From assembly GCA_033557835.1 (NCBI GenBank), contig JAWQRO010000124.1:1-54084 (forward strand): 54,084 nucleotides of DNA, given 5' to 3'. Below are positions 10,851 through 23,785 of the stretch, piece after piece (position 1 is the stretch's first letter; each line of letters begins with the position of its first letter). This DNA is from Helochares maculicollis (lineage: Eukaryota > Arthropoda > Insecta > Coleoptera > Hydrophilidae). The translations under genes were made by a program, and so were the position numbers. Below the pieces are notes generated by a model. That model saw only the letters and a program-made list of their open reading frames with translations, was not told the DNA's origin and did no database searches.

Positions 10851-13368
10851 TATATAGAGGTCAACATAAGTTGATGATAGTGATGGGTCGCTAATAATTA
10901 TTAATTTTTTTTTAATCGTTGCCTTAATTCAGAAAAACAGGAACAGGCTCTTCTGCAAATCGTTTGTCGAGTACGGCTGAAAATCTCGAAGTAAAGTCTT
11001 TATGGAAGCTACGATATGACAACGCCGGAAGAAACATTGAGCGAACGTGTTGATTCCAACTATATACAATTTGGGCCCGTGGGAAGCAGATTGTAAGAAT
11101 ACATCATTATAGAAGAATGTTTATCATTATTTCGTTCATATTAGGAGTCATGGCGGTGTACTGGAATTTAGTAGACACTCCAAAAAGGCTTGGTCAGAAG
11201 TATGAATTTTAATTTTAGTGATTACAAACACTTCAAATAAGTAGTCTTGCTACTTCTTTTATTATGTACTTTCTTTAGCAAAGAAACTCAATATCAAAGT
11301 GAAGAAGAAGATTGCCGATGCTTCTCAATCAATGAATGCTGCGGATGTGAAGATCAACATTTATTACATATTATATGATAAAGTTAAAAATTTAATCGAA
11401 TTGAAGATTTTATAAATGCCTGTAAGTCTAAAATATCCCCTCGTAGATTTAAAAAGTAGAAATATTTTGGAAAAAAGCAAATATTGTAGTTACTGTTTTG
11501 CAGAAATTCAATTCACGAGATCTGAAGGACTAGGAACTGCTGATGTGACAAATGACGATGGTCATCACTTAAAAACCATCAGTTCAGGCGGATGATAGTT
11601 TAAAACTAAAGACCCAGTAATAGAATCTACACTAATTTGTTTTAATATAAACGCTTTTTAAAAATATATCTACTTTAAATGAGTAAAAATTTGACATGAT
11701 TGTGTTCTTGAAAATGAGAAAAAAGAGCGAGATATTTATAGCTATGGATTGATGGACGACATTATTGAACGAGTAGGCAATTGTTTGTTTGTCTTCTTTT
11801 TCTATTTGGATAAAAAGAAACAATATTTTAAAGCTAGCCCACATATTCGAATTTCTCTAATTTATTCGAAACTCATTGTTTTAGATGTTCTTTGAAAGAA
11901 TCATCAATGCATTCAAATGTAGCAAAAAAGTCGAAGAATTACTGCTTCTCTCTTTAGATAATCGATGATTATAAGTTACTAAGTTTTAAGACAACACACT
12001 TTGAAGCATAATAAAAAAGTCAAGGGCCTTTTAAAATTCACGCAAGTAAAACAGTGGGTAATTGTTATATATTTGTTTCTGTTTGTTTTTCAATTCTTAA
12101 TGATGTTTCAATTTCAATAACTATTGCTTAGTTTTTTGAGAAAAAATACGAAAATTGAGCTATACAAAAGTTTGGTAGCCCTTATGCGTCGCCTCTTTCT
12201 TTCACGTAAATGTAATTACTGGAAAATATGAAATACGATCTGGAAGGCTTGAACGGTTACGCATAAGGCGTATAATTAAATATATAAGTGGGGGTGTAAG
12301 CATGTATTTTAAACTGAAACGTAAGGCGAGCGCGCTCCGGTCGGCTCTTGGACATATTTTACAACGCAGCCTGGATTTATGAGTATTTTTCATTTCTTGT
12401 TTCCTCCAGTAAACACGAGCCGCACATCTGCTCTTCATTCCGGTTATCGTTAAAAAGTATCATAAAATCGTCAACGTTCCGTTAATTGATACGGAATACG
12501 CAGGAGAGCGCGAAAACGTTTAATTAAGCTATATTTACGTTAATCACTTCGTTTGTTAAATGAATCACTTTGTTTCTTCTGCTGCTCTTGGTAATTATTG
12601 CCACTTTAATTTTTTCGAATCGTTGGAGCAAACTGATCAGCATTTGTAAGTGAACTATTTTTCAGACATTTTAAATTTGAAATTATGTGTCTGACCACAT
12701 CAAACAATTAAAGAATACAATAGCTATTACTGAATGACTGGAACCACTTTCATACATGCTGAGATTAAAAAGGAATGCATGCCGGATACTTCGGGTGGTT
12801 GTTTGAAAATCTTTTAAATTATCGTGCTCTACTTTTTCCGTCCAATTTAGGCCGTTTCGGGGTTAAGAAGGCAGTGTATAGGGGTTTATATGTCTCTCAG
12901 GGTGCAAGGGTGTGTGTGCATTTCAGATTACGGACCTTTGTACAAACAGGCAAGATGTGTTTGATTTTCTTGTTTGTTTTTCATTTATTTTCTGCTCACA
13001 TGTTGCCCCCTATACGCAAAACTTGCCGAGCGATTTGATTCTTTAATCAAATAGAAGGGCATAGTGTATCCCCTTAAGACAATTTGCAGTTGCTTAAAAT
13101 TTGATTTAAAGCGCACAAATTTTTGTATCAGATATAAAATGCAAGCACAAAAGCTAAGCTATTATTTCAAAACAAATCCTCCGCGATGGCTTAATGCACC
13201 CTTTTAAGACAATCATTTAAAGTGCTCCAATTTTAAAAGCAAAACTTCACACAAGCAAATTTTCTAAAACTCACCTTTCTTGACGGTTATTGGAAGTGGC
13301 ACTTAGAATAAAAATATATAAATTAAACAATTATATTAATATAATCATAGTTATTACAGTACACTTAC
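10851..13368 (-). other. unc-5 intron, part 2, no gene seen
   Basis: This is the rest of the 7.7-kb intron, running up to the donor of the transmembrane exon (GTAAGTGT at 13361-13368). It is AT-rich. The open frames at 12202-12438 and 12775-13038 lie in a slightly GC-richer patch and show no family motif. A short Cys-containing frame near 11290-11390 is discussed among the rejected items. Confidence 0.5.
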
Positions 13369-13512
13369 CGTTAGAAGCCATGTTGTATAAGGATTGGTGT
13401 TGGCCTTTCTTCCTATACATTCGTACCAAAAAAATTGATATCGTCACCAAGAAGATCGCGACTGTTAACCCGATGTACAGCGCTAAGTCGGACTGTGTAT
13501 CTGCCAGATTAG
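13369..13512 (-). CDS. unc-5: unc-5 exon: transmembrane helix
   Basis: A 144-bp exon bounded by acceptor TTTTTGTTTCAG (next to 13512) and donor GTAAGTGT (13361-13368), phase 1 at both ends. It encodes 47 full codons. After a short hydrophilic ectodomain stub (NLADTQSD) comes one hydrophobic helix, about residues 9-29 (LALYIGLTVAIFLVTISIFL), followed by a basic stop-transfer cluster RMYRKKGQHQ. This is the single membrane pass of UNC5. Its end (one base, G) joins AA of the next exon to give Glu. The open frame continues into intron on both sides, so the ATG at 13537 is not a start. The upstream Ig and thrombospondin type 1 exons were not found in this window. Confidence 0.85.
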
Positions 13513-15950
13513 CTGAAACAAAAATTACCATTAGCACAAGAACTACGAAACTCGTTTCTAGGGAATGAATAAGGCTCTTACTTTCAGCAAATTACCATAA
13601 TGAGACCATCAAAACTACTCTCTCTCATTCTCCGCTACCTTTTTGCAAAGAAACTAGTGTAGTTAATGGTGAGCAAGTAGCAAAAAGGTCTGTCTCTATT
13701 TACCAAAGATTGCGGTGCATTGAGTTAGTTGAATGAGATGTGCTGGTGGAGAAGCCTGAGTGAAGCTTCTGAAATGGAAGAGAAAGGATGTTGGACTAGG
13801 GGAATGTAAGTTAGACGTTATAGTCTGATGGTAAAGCGGCACGAGGCTTGATGTATAATAGACGTCCACTGTATAAAGAAATAAATTAAGCTTGAGGATT
13901 CCCGTTTATCCCAGAACGAATTTAATCACTAAATTGCTACTAGATTAATTTGGAATTTCGTGCTAGTTAAATTGAAAACGTAATAAAATAAACGTTTTCC
14001 TTTATTTCACCGTGGGTTTACTACCTGCTCTCTCCAAATATTAAACTCGAATCTAGGACCAGGCGACTTTAATTAAATTAAGCAATCGAATAAATAAAAC
14101 AATTTTTTAATATGACTCTTTGAGGAAGTAATGTTAATAAATAATGTTACATTATAATTAGTATTAATGTGACATTGTTTTTAGTATCACAGCCGAAAAC
14201 TAGGAATATTAACCCCTAATACTGAAGTTAATAAAAAAAGTCAACATGAAAAATAGCTTTGAAGTTGCGCTTTTGGAAAATTTGCGCGTAATTAACGGAT
14301 GATGACAACCGGGCATAGTTTTATGTTATGAAATTTAAATTTATATATCAGATTCTATATAGTACGTTGAAATTAAATTTAGCCGTACTCCATTCAAAGT
14401 ATTTTCGCAACTTTATCGAGAATTTAAACGTATTTTATACATATTTGGTGTATTTTATGTAATGTGACATTCACACAAAATAGCCGATTATTCAACCCCT
14501 TCAGGATCATTTAACAGGTGTGGTGTGGTATATGAAGCTTTTGGCATCATCGAGCAAGGGGTAGAAGTCACGTAAATTGCATAAATTCGACCCTGACGCG
14601 AACACATATGAACCGGATATTAGGTTCAGAAATTCTTGAAACAAAGAGCCTATTGCCGACGGGACCATCGCGCCGCCCATCGTCGATCCCTAATTATTGT
14701 CTAACCCTCCAAGAATCAATCTGTACCCTCTATTGAATATTCAATGTTTTCAATATGCATATAATGCTTAATCCATAAAACACGAAGGCATTATCTCCTG
14801 GGTCACGTAATGAACGTTTCCTAAATTTCGTATTCAAACCCTATAAAATCGGAAAGCTCTGAACCCACCGACGGACCGACCGACGACGACGGAGGCGGCG
14901 ATGTGACGGTGACGGGCTTCTATCTTTTTTCTGCCTTATTTGCTTTATGTATTTTTCGTCCTTCATATTTTTTAAGCCATTTAACATCACGAGATTTCTA
15001 TATGAAGATAAGTTATTTAGAGTTGAAACGTGTTTTTAAAAATGTGCTTGCTAACTTTCAGAGACGTCACTTCAGATTTATTAATTAGTAGGTTTTAGAT
15101 GTAAAATTTTTTATTAGACATTTATAAAATATTACTTTTTCCCCATTGAGATCTAGCCAAGCAAACTTAACTTCCTGCAGTAGTAAATTAATTGCTTCCA
15201 TTATTCTCTTCAACATTCCTAATGTTTCTCCACTACATCCTCGTTCTTCATGGGCGCAAAACATTATGGAAGTAAATGGCTTCAAATTAGATTAAGTTAA
15301 TTATAAAAAATATGAATACATTTAATTTAAGAAAAAATTAACTGACTTCAAAAGCATTCGCTTCATTCGAACAAACTATTTTTTGGAATTTTAAGTACGC
15401 ACTTATTTTTTTTTATTTGGCACTTCTCAAGCCTAAATATCACGGTAACTATTTGAATTTACTGATGTTTTAGTGCCTTACTTTTCAAAATTATAATATA
15501 ATTAAAAAATATGTCTATTGGGGTTACAGTAGAAATAATTACAGATCTTAAATTGGAAAAATGACATTGTAATCGACTACTACTCTTTACGTGTACATAA
15601 AAAGACGTATTGTGCGTTTAGCGTAAAAATTTTTGTAAAGCATAATATCGGCTTTGACATAGTTTTGAGAGTGTCCAGGAGAGAATCAATGAAATTCAAA
15701 GTTTGCTAGGCGTTGAAATTTCATTTTTTTTCACGCACTAAAATAACTGAGGAAGATATGGTAATTATTCGAGGCACTTTGAATAGTATTTAAATTAGAA
15801 AATTAAGTTTTTGTTAAACATTTTCGATTGAGATACTTCCGAGTCATGTGTATAGTTTAAGCGCAGTTATATAAATAAAAATGTACAAAGTTGATACATA
15901 CATACCGTAATGTACTAACAATATACATCAAATACAAATTAAATTTGTAA
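13513..15950. other. Upstream unc-5 intron or flank, with a small CpG-rich patch
   Basis: No exon was recognised. At about 14850-14915 there is a short CpG-dense, trinucleotide-like patch (CCGACGGACCGACCGACGAC) in otherwise AT-rich DNA. A frame at 15085-15285 on the minus strand faintly resembles a reverse transcriptase palm end (LDLNGEKVIF), but I do not call it. Otherwise nothing is seen. Confidence 0.45.
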
Positions 15951-15952
15951 TC

Positions 15953-16035
15953 ATACGGTCAAGTGGTTAGACTCGAAATGCAATGTATGGCGTTGGCGAA
16001 TAGTTTATTATAACCGGATTCGAAATTCCCATACG
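15953..16035 (+). repeat. tRNA-like polymerase III promoter, possible SINE head
   Basis: GGTCAAGTGGTTAGA (near 15958) matches the polymerase III A box of tRNA genes at most positions. About 55 bases later, GGATTCGAAATTCC (near 16017) resembles a B box with small insertions. The order and spacing are right for a tRNA or a tRNA-derived SINE. The arms do not fold into a good cloverleaf: the T stem is only about 3 bp. A functional tRNA is therefore unlikely, and a SINE head or decayed tRNA copy is the better reading. ATACGGT occurs at both edges of the segment. Confidence 0.3.
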
Positions 16036-16615
16036 GTAGGATAAATTTGTCCTTTAGTGTTTTTACATTTTTTCCAAATCTACAAGGTGACTAACTATAC
16101 GTAAGGTAAATGTATTGCAATCATATACAAAATCGAACAAATACTTTAGCAGATCTTCATGTTTATGAACCCATTTAGATATGTTTTTCCAGCATTTTTG
16201 TATGCATGTAAACGCGGTGGTGTGTTGTATAATATTAGATACGTATCAAATTTACGACTTGTAGGAGTATCGAAAGTACCTGTTAATCTACAGTTTCCAA
16301 CTTTTTTAAAATAAATTAGGCATTAAAGTACGGTATTGCATCTAATAAAAAAATAATCGATACACAATTTCCACTTAATCGGTAGATTAGAAGAATTTTT
16401 TCATTTTTAAAGGACTAATATGTTTATATAAGTTGTTTTTAAATAACAAGTATTTCAAAAGTTCTGCACATAAGTTTTGAATTGTAAATTTCTTTAATAA
16501 AATTTCAGATACATCAGAAAATCATAAATGAGACTTTACCTGCATTTTTTCGATCATGTAAAAGAGTTCTTGTTCAAAAGTTCCAATTTCAAATAGTAGG
16601 AAAATATGAATACAT

Positions 16616-17905
16616 ATACAGGGTCTTTCAAAATTACGTTTCAAAAATTAAAGGGGTGGTAGATATTAGATATAAGAAGTGATAGGTTTTTGTTTGCACT
16701 TTGAAGTATAATTAGTAATAGAGACATTAATTACATGTATATGTTAAGAGCCACTGTTGGAACGAAAACAGACGAATATTATCGGCATTTCAAAGAATGA
16801 TCTTGTTTAAGCAATAAAGACGAGCAAAAAAAGTTAACAGCCCAATAAATTTCACCCGGGGAGAAATAGCATACGCACGTGTATGGTCCGATTGCGCTCA
16901 TTTCAATTTGTTTTTAATACATTATTTACTATTACGTAAGTTGGCTAAACTTTACTTTATGCTTTATTAAAAAAAAAAAGATATTTACTAATATGCGAAT
17001 CATCTGAACTTACTAAGCACGAAACAAGAAAAACCATTATTTTATTGTAAACAAGGTGATAAAAATGAAAGCGGATGCTCATCAAAAAACGTAAAGCACA
17101 AAAAATTTACTACCATAGACACAAAAGAAGCACTGCATGTGTTATCCATAGAAGGAGACTATTGGATCAGTCTATCGTCGCAATACCATGAATTTGTACT
17201 ATTAAATGTGATAGAAATTGACTCTAATCCATCGTATTTAAGTAGCAATCGAATTTTAACGATAAGGAATGTCGACAATTACGTTATTCTTTAGTTTCGA
17301 GGTCACGTTGGATCTCCAGTTAAAAAAACAACGCGCTCGAATAAAATTTCACTTAAATGGTTGTTTGTGTTTTTTTTCTGTTTTGTGTTCGCGAAATAAT
17401 TTTATCTCATAATATGACGGATCTAACGCTTTGTTTTGATTGTGATGCCACTATTTCATAGAGATAAAGGTCACGTTAGTTTGCAAGTTAGTTTTCTTGA
17501 GGTGGAAGTGATCTTTTTTCGAGATCAAGTTCTGTTTTAAATGATTCGAAAAAACGTGGAGCTATAAATTTTGCCTTTAATTGTTGTTTATGCTCTTTTT
17601 CTGCTTTTCATTGATAAGGACGGTTTTGTGTTAATGAAAAAATTTAATCTTGATTTTTTAAAGGATATGACGATGTGTTTGATTGTTATGCCGCCATTTT
17701 TATAGCAATATCGCTGCCGTTGTGTCTGCAAAATATTCTTTAAACCAGGCTGGTTTATCGGTATCATTTCAATTATACCAGGAGTCCTAAATTAGCCAAA
17801 TTTTCAACATTTTTATTTATAGTTGGAATATACCAGGTCGTGGTCATATTGGCGTTCTTAACATGTGGGTTAAGTATTGGAAATTTATTCTGCAACACCC
17901 TGTAT
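16616..17905 (+). mobile_element. Putative non-autonomous element with ATACAGGGT-type inverted ends
   Basis: The left edge reads ATACAGGGTCTTTC (16616) and the right edge GCAACACCCTGTAT (ending 17905). The right edge is the inverted form ATACAGGGTGTTGC. The enclosed 1.29 kb has no transposase frame. The first ~350 bp match a second copy at 47240-47590 in the same orientation. The 3' half contains a diverged internal direct repeat. Ends of this kind are common on insect non-autonomous DNA elements; the family cannot be named. The two ends might belong to two neighbouring elements instead of one. Confidence 0.4.
17298..17730 (+). repeat. Diverged internal direct repeat
   Basis: Two blocks align in order. 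CGAGGTCACGTT (17298) pairs with CGAGATCAAGTT (17520). TTGTTTGTG followed by TTTTTTCTG (about 17361) pairs with TTGTTTATG and TTTTTCTG (about 17584). GATTGTGATGCCACTATTTC (17438) pairs with GATTGTTATGCCGCCATTTT (17681). Offsets are 222-243 bases, so the copies differ by indels. A partial third start, GGTCACGTTAGTTTGCAAGT, lies at 17469. Confidence 0.6.
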
Positions 17906-20900
17906 AGATATGTCTCGCTAACTCGGGAGTCGATCGCTTCGCTCGCTCATCTCTCGGGTTTTGTAAGCTCCATAAATACTAAAGATGTTTTAAAATTCAA
18001 TTACAAAAACGCAAGACAAGTTGGTTTTTTTTATCAAAATTCCATTTATAAGTTTTAAAGATTATTCAATTCTTAGTTCATCGATTCTTCTCGAGGCATG
18101 ATCGAGCAAATTTCGAATGAGCGAAGTCTTCTCAGCTCTTCATAGTTTTCTGGAGTCCTACTATACGTACTATATGTATAAAATTAAATAAAACTTAAAT
18201 CAAACAAAGTGGTTGCTTAAATGACTAATTAACTCACTTTTCTCGATGAAGTATAGACCTAGAGAGATTTTCATAAAATAAATACATTTTTTTAAATAAT
18301 AATGTATATTTGTTTCTTTAGAAAATTTAAAATAGATATTTTTTTAACTAGCTTACTGTCATTCTTTTGTCTGAGATGTCAGAGAAAAGATACAACCCAG
18401 ATGCCTTTGCTCCATTAATTCTTGGCGAGTTTAAACAAGAAATAAAAATAACTAAATGCGTTTAGAATCAAAATTTCAGTTTCAATTTTAAGAACATTGT
18501 CATGCCTTAGTAGAATAGTTGGAGAAAATAGGACATTCGTATTACTAATATTTTGTTTTTATTACTTTAATATTATAAAAACCAAATTGTTACTATTTCA
18601 CTTACAGGATTCCATTCAAAATAAATATCTAATAATGCTAAGGTATATGCTGATATATTTTATCTTATATATTAATGTAAATGAAACTCTTAACTAAATT
18701 TTGGAAAGCGAAATTTTCATGTTAAGAATGATAACACTACGTTATGTAAATAAACAGTTTAGACATATAGTACTTGTATTTTACAGAAATAAATTTGGTC
18801 CTAAGGCTTATCTCTTCAATTAATGAGCGGACAGCAATAACGCTAGCGTTCCAGTGCATCAATTTGCTGCCCCCTAAGCTGCATTTCAATTATAGCTATA
18901 TTTTCAAAACGTTAATCCAAAAAAACGAGTAAACATTTGTGATAAACGGCGCTAAATAAAGTGATATATCTGTTGAAATACATGAGAGGGGGCTGCTTCT
19001 ATGGCATCAGGGAGATTGTCCTGGTGATTCTGCACTGAAAAGTAGAGGGCATGCGACAGCGGCTCTTCTGGCATGGGGGTTGAGCTGGTGCAATTTGTGA
19101 AATTAATAACCCCAGAGCAGAACTCGTGGAGCTTAACATCGTCGATGACAGTCAATATTAACATTTCTAGGCGTCATAAACGGCTGCCAAGTGTCAGGCG
19201 TTAATCCCGAGTTATGTCCAGTGCGGTCGAACTTGGGTGCTATAACCATACCAGCAGAGGACTGCTGAAATCCCCATATTGATTCTGCGATAATAGCTTC
19301 CGCAGTTCGCCGCGTTTAGCTATGAAAATCATTTAAATTAGCTACGCTGCAACGCACTCTGTGTTAGATTGTAGTCCATCGTGACATAACGAATGTCCTC
19401 CTTTATGCACACATATAAAAGTGTTGAAAGCCAGTATTTTGGTAGCCGATATATTTCAGCCGCGACCTCGACACCAACCGCCTCCGGCGGCGGCTTCACA
19501 ATGATTTTAATGCGAGTTTGTATATCAAATTGCTACAATACTTGCTCCCTAGAGAGGGGTTGTAAAAACTCATAGGGTACGTCATCCTGTCATGTTTATG
19601 GAAGGCCGCAAATGTATGCACCTTTTTAATAAATCGCGTAACGCATTAAAGGTGTAAAACTGTCGCGTTAAATTTTAAAATATGCAAGATTATTTAAATG
19701 CAATGATAAAACGTGGAGGTATTTCGCGAGATTTAAATAAAAGCTCCCTCCAGCGAGCAGCACATCGAAGGGGCGAGCTTTTGTGACTTTGAGGGTGCGA
19801 ACGAACTCCGTGGAGATTTCCATATGTGTCAGGGGGTGAATAGTTATGGAACGCGATTACGATTCTATGTTCTCAATGACGGGAAATATCCTCTGGAATG
19901 CAGCCTTATTCGACCTTTTGTGCCATTTTTTATTCCCATATTTTTCTCCTAACAATTTTAAAACGAAAACCGGTTGGAAAGTTCGCTGTCTTTTCGTCCC
20001 CTGTAAACAAAAAGACCTTAAATTCTTTGTGCTTCTACTCTCGATGCGTAAGCAAAGTAAACAGAAAAGAAACTTTTGCAGTATTTAATATTTTTATACG
20101 TTCATTTCCTCAACTCATACTTCGAGCAAACTTTAAACCCCCTACCTGAGCTATCTAAATAACAAACCGGAATTTCCAGCTCATTATAATCATTAAACTT
20201 TACAGTTATTTGTGTTTCCTCGCTATTTATTCGCGAAAGGCTCAACTTTCTATGTAAATAAACGTGCAAAATAGACCAGAAAATGTCTTCCTAAAAAGAA
20301 CTTTATCCCTCAGTTGTTTTACGTTCTTGCCGTGTTTGGAGCTTTTCCAAAACAGTCCACATATTTATGTTTTGGCTTTGATAGTTGCCTTGTATAAAAA
20401 TAAGTAAATTATCGCATCTTTTTTTGACCATGCCGAAGCAATTTCACGGTTTATTGGATCTTTTGCAGCTCGCAGACGTTTCGGCCTCCACAAAAATATG
20501 AAAAACGCAATAAACGCACGGCGGCAGAGGCGTAAAGGAAAAACAATGGCTTAAATATGTGGAAATTTACATTTTTTCAGTGGAAATATGCAAATTTCCT
20601 TTTGATAAATTGTGCGGCCTCTCTAATATGCAATATGCATATAATTCCTCCCAGCTTATGAAGTTATTACTTATAGTACCTGCTACTGGAATGGAGAAGC
20701 GGCAAAGCGGAACGCGTGTTGTGTGTACTACTTCTTGATTAGTTTCTCTTTAAACCATTCCAATGACGTTTGTTAAAGATGTCGAGAACTGCTCTTTAGA
20801 ATTTCATAGATGGCTCTTTAATTAAAACTTCTATCTGGCTTCATTACCTTGATACATATGATTTTATAAAAATCTATTTTATAAATTTACTAGCAGTGGA

Positions 20901-21476
20901 CTCCTCCAAATGAATATCTTACATTTCTTAATATCTATGAGTAGCCAATTAAATAATTTTTAATTAAATCACTTTTTATTATTTAAAAATACAATCTTGA
21001 ACCAGATTTTAATAACAGTAGTACTACCAGTGGTAATGTTAATAGTAGGCTGTACTTTTTCGATTTTCCGTCTGTTAATGTCAAGGATTTTAAAGAAACT
21101 AGTAGTTGTGGGTGAGTTGTGAAAGTTCAATAGTTTTTTTCTATACATATCGAACAATTTTTGCAATTGCAATTTTTACACCATTTTTCTCATTCTGGAG
21201 ATTTCTGTGGATTTTGTTTTTAATTTTGAAGAAGTGTCTTAAATCAAAATTTTTAATCTTTACAGACAACGATGTTTGCGTTTTTTCTATAAAGCTACCT
21301 TTGACTTTAATACTCGGTGATCTTTAGTATAATAACTTAGTACGTACTTCATTATTTTTATGAGAGAAAAGATATAATTGCTTTCGTATCAATAGTATGA
21401 ATGGTTTTTAGAGATACAGAAGAGACAATATTTTAATCCTTTTTTATTCAGTATCTACATATTAAAAGAAATGTTT
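17906..21476. other. Long non-coding stretch with less AT-rich island
   Basis: 17906-18780 is AT-rich and unremarkable. About 18790-20700 has more GC and more CpG than its surroundings and no long credible frame. It carries homeodomain-type AT cores such as TTTAATAAATCGCG near 19624. It may be regulatory DNA of unc-5, but that is inference from composition alone. No transposon motif was seen. Confidence 0.4.
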
Positions 21477-21629
21477 CTAAGATATTTCGCTGCCTTCGTC
21501 TTTGCGGCGGAGCTGGACTTCAGCGAGCCAGTCAATAATTTCTTGAATTTTCTCAGTGACGTTTATTTTCGTCAAAGATGCATGAAGACATCGTAAATTT
21601 TCACTATGGCTTCTTATTTGCACAGCTGC
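21477..21629 (-). CDS. Candidate terminal coding fragment, unknown protein
   Basis: Reading the minus strand, a possible acceptor (TCTACTAG, AG at 21630-21631) is followed by 50 sense codons and TAG (21477-21479). The sequence is balanced and protein-like: about 30 hydrophilic residues, then an amphipathic helix (KIQEIIDWLAEVQLRRKDEG) and an acidic end. I recognise no family. There is no in-frame ATG, so it would have to be an internal or terminal exon, or a relic of a mobile-element protein. Upstream on the same strand the frame is closed by stops. The overlapping plus-strand frame 21606-21893 (95 codons, starting with ATG) is an alternative reading with equally little support. Confidence 0.2.
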   Translation of the reverse strand, partial: AAVQIRSHSENLRCLHASLTKINVTEKIQEIIDWLAEVQLRRKDEGSEIS

Positions 21630-23785
21630 CTAGTAGACTTTTTTAAAAATATGAACACCCAATGTTCTCAAAAAAACAAGAATGACGATATGCGGAGCTC
21701 AGATATTAGAACGCTGCTCCAAGAAGACTTCCTGTATTCAGAAATACCTTCTATCCTTAGGAAAGCCGTGATTCCAATTTCAAACCTCCGAGAAGAACGT
21801 CATGTCAGGTGTGTACATACGGGACTAGTTAGAATTTATAGCAACGATAATATTAAAGAATCCCGCCTTGTTTCACCTTTGGTTTCGAACTAGCAGAGCA
21901 CGGAGAATTTATGTATAGTTTTTCTTTTCTTTCTTATTTCGGAAAGGAAAGGGCCCGGGAAATTGCCCCTTTCACGGCGAGTACACAATTTTAAAAACTT
22001 TAGCTAAAAACCTGGATAATTAATACCTCCGCAGTTTATTCGACGAGAAAGTCCATCAAAATTGCACGTATTGCAGTCTGGTTCTCGGAACTTCCTGCCG
22101 TTCTTTTTTCAACTCCCGCTGTTGCTGAGGTGGCAGAGAGAACTCAAATTCTACGAGAGAAAAAACTCCAATTCAACTGAAATGTACGCTTCAATACTCT
22201 AATTTAAACTACAAGAGTGAAACGTAATCCAAACTTGCGAGATAAGCTGAAAATAATTAAATTTTTAATAATAAAAGTTTCGATTCGGCAACGGTTCAGC
22301 CGCGCCGCTGCGTTGACTGGCGGTGGCGAAATATATCCGGAAATAAACACGATCGAACCGGAAGTGGTTGCAGACAGCGGAAACACATTCTGTCTTGCCG
22401 TTATTTATTGTTATGGCGTTAGAACTGAAGCCGCGAGACCCTCTGAGGGGGATGTGCATTGTGTTCTTAATTCTATGCACTTTTACTACCGATTTTATTA
22501 TGGGTTCTTAAGAGCCAAATTTATTTTATTTTTTCTTTCGTTCATTCTTTCTTTCATGTTGTGCCCCACGCACTATTAAATAACGCATTACGGATGATTG
22601 GTGTGAACCTTACTTAACTTCCCCTGTGAGGTTCTAAAATCTCATTTGGAGCCCCGGCAATTTTCCTCGCAACTTTACAGTTTTCTTACGGTTTTTAATT
22701 CGCCACTCTGGGGCATTGACCTATCTGCTAATTTTTTTGATGCGTAAAGGCTACCTAAATTTCTACGTTCATTCAGTGTGTATTACTGCTGAAATAATTT
22801 TTGAAAATGTGTCGTAGTTGCAGACTTTTTTGATTTATTTGAATAAGAACCGCAACTATAACGCACTAGTTTGATCTACCATTTGGTCAAAGCAGTTGCC
22901 GTCGATATATTTGACTCAGAACAAATTAACGCTAGAATATTGTGTATTCGAACTAAAAGTAGTAAATAAGAGGACAAGATGAATGAACAAGGGCTAAAAG
23001 TATCAGGATTTATTCTGTGCATAGTGATGAGGCCTGAAATTGAACTGTAATTTTAGTTTTGAAATAATAATTTTGAAATTAATTTTTGAGTTGATAATTG
23101 ATAATATTTGGCTGAAACAAGCGTCCGGGTCTTTGCAAGATATGTACACTTTACTATTTTAGTAATACTTCATTGATGTCCTGAGTGGTTTATAATTTAT
23201 TAATCAACTTAAAGCCAATTTTAAAGACAGAAGTCTAAAGCTGATGGTTATCTATCTAATTCTCAGTCGGTCTATCGTCTAAAAGATATGAGGACCATAG
23301 GTATAGATGGTGGATAATTGTTTTGTTTTGTAAATTGATATTTAGCGAAGAGGTTATTCTTCCAGCCTTAGCATGAGTTATTGCCCATTTCGATATTGGA
23401 CTGTGGTCTTTGCAATACAAAGCTTTAAAAGTGTGTAAAAATATTTTTGATCCATTTGTCGGTATGAAGCTATCTTGTGCTAAAGTGTTTAAGATTTTTG
23501 ACAGTGCAAACAATTACCCACTGAAAAGTTAATGGGTTTTGCCAATAAACAAGAACAATTGGCATAGAAAGCCCAGACGTGTTAATAGTGTAGATATTAT
23601 TCAGACAAAAATTTAGATTTTAGTTTTCCGAATTTTAAAGTTTTAAATTTCACATAGCACATACTATTTGTCGATGTCCTTAAAATATTACAGCAAATTA
23701 CTGATGTTAGTGACAATTTAAAATGTATGCCAATAATAGATTTTAGAATGACTGGTTGGTAAATTATTTGTTTATAAGAAGAAAA
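21630..23785. other. Non-coding stretch, no gene recognised
   Basis: Around 22080-22720 the DNA is less AT-rich, and frames are open on both strands over the same bases (22217-22579 plus, 22265-22480 minus). This points to composition and not coding. The minus-strand frame 23256-23513 has no motif. AT-rich DNA follows up to the retrotransposon relic. Confidence 0.45.

Noticed and set aside
11282..11400. Short Cys-rich plus-strand frame (CRCFSINECCGC) after a possible acceptor
   Set aside because: About 31 codons, no matching upstream exon, and the Cys spacing fits no family I could name. An alternative frame over the same bases looks equally open.
15085..15285. Minus-strand frame with LDLNGEKVIF, reminiscent of a reverse transcriptase palm end
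   Set aside because: No FADD-type box precedes it and only one weak motif is present. It is too little for a call.
22217..22579. 120-codon plus-strand frame
   Set aside because: Frames are open on both strands over the same bases, and the C-terminal half is Phe/Leu-rich AT translation. No motif.
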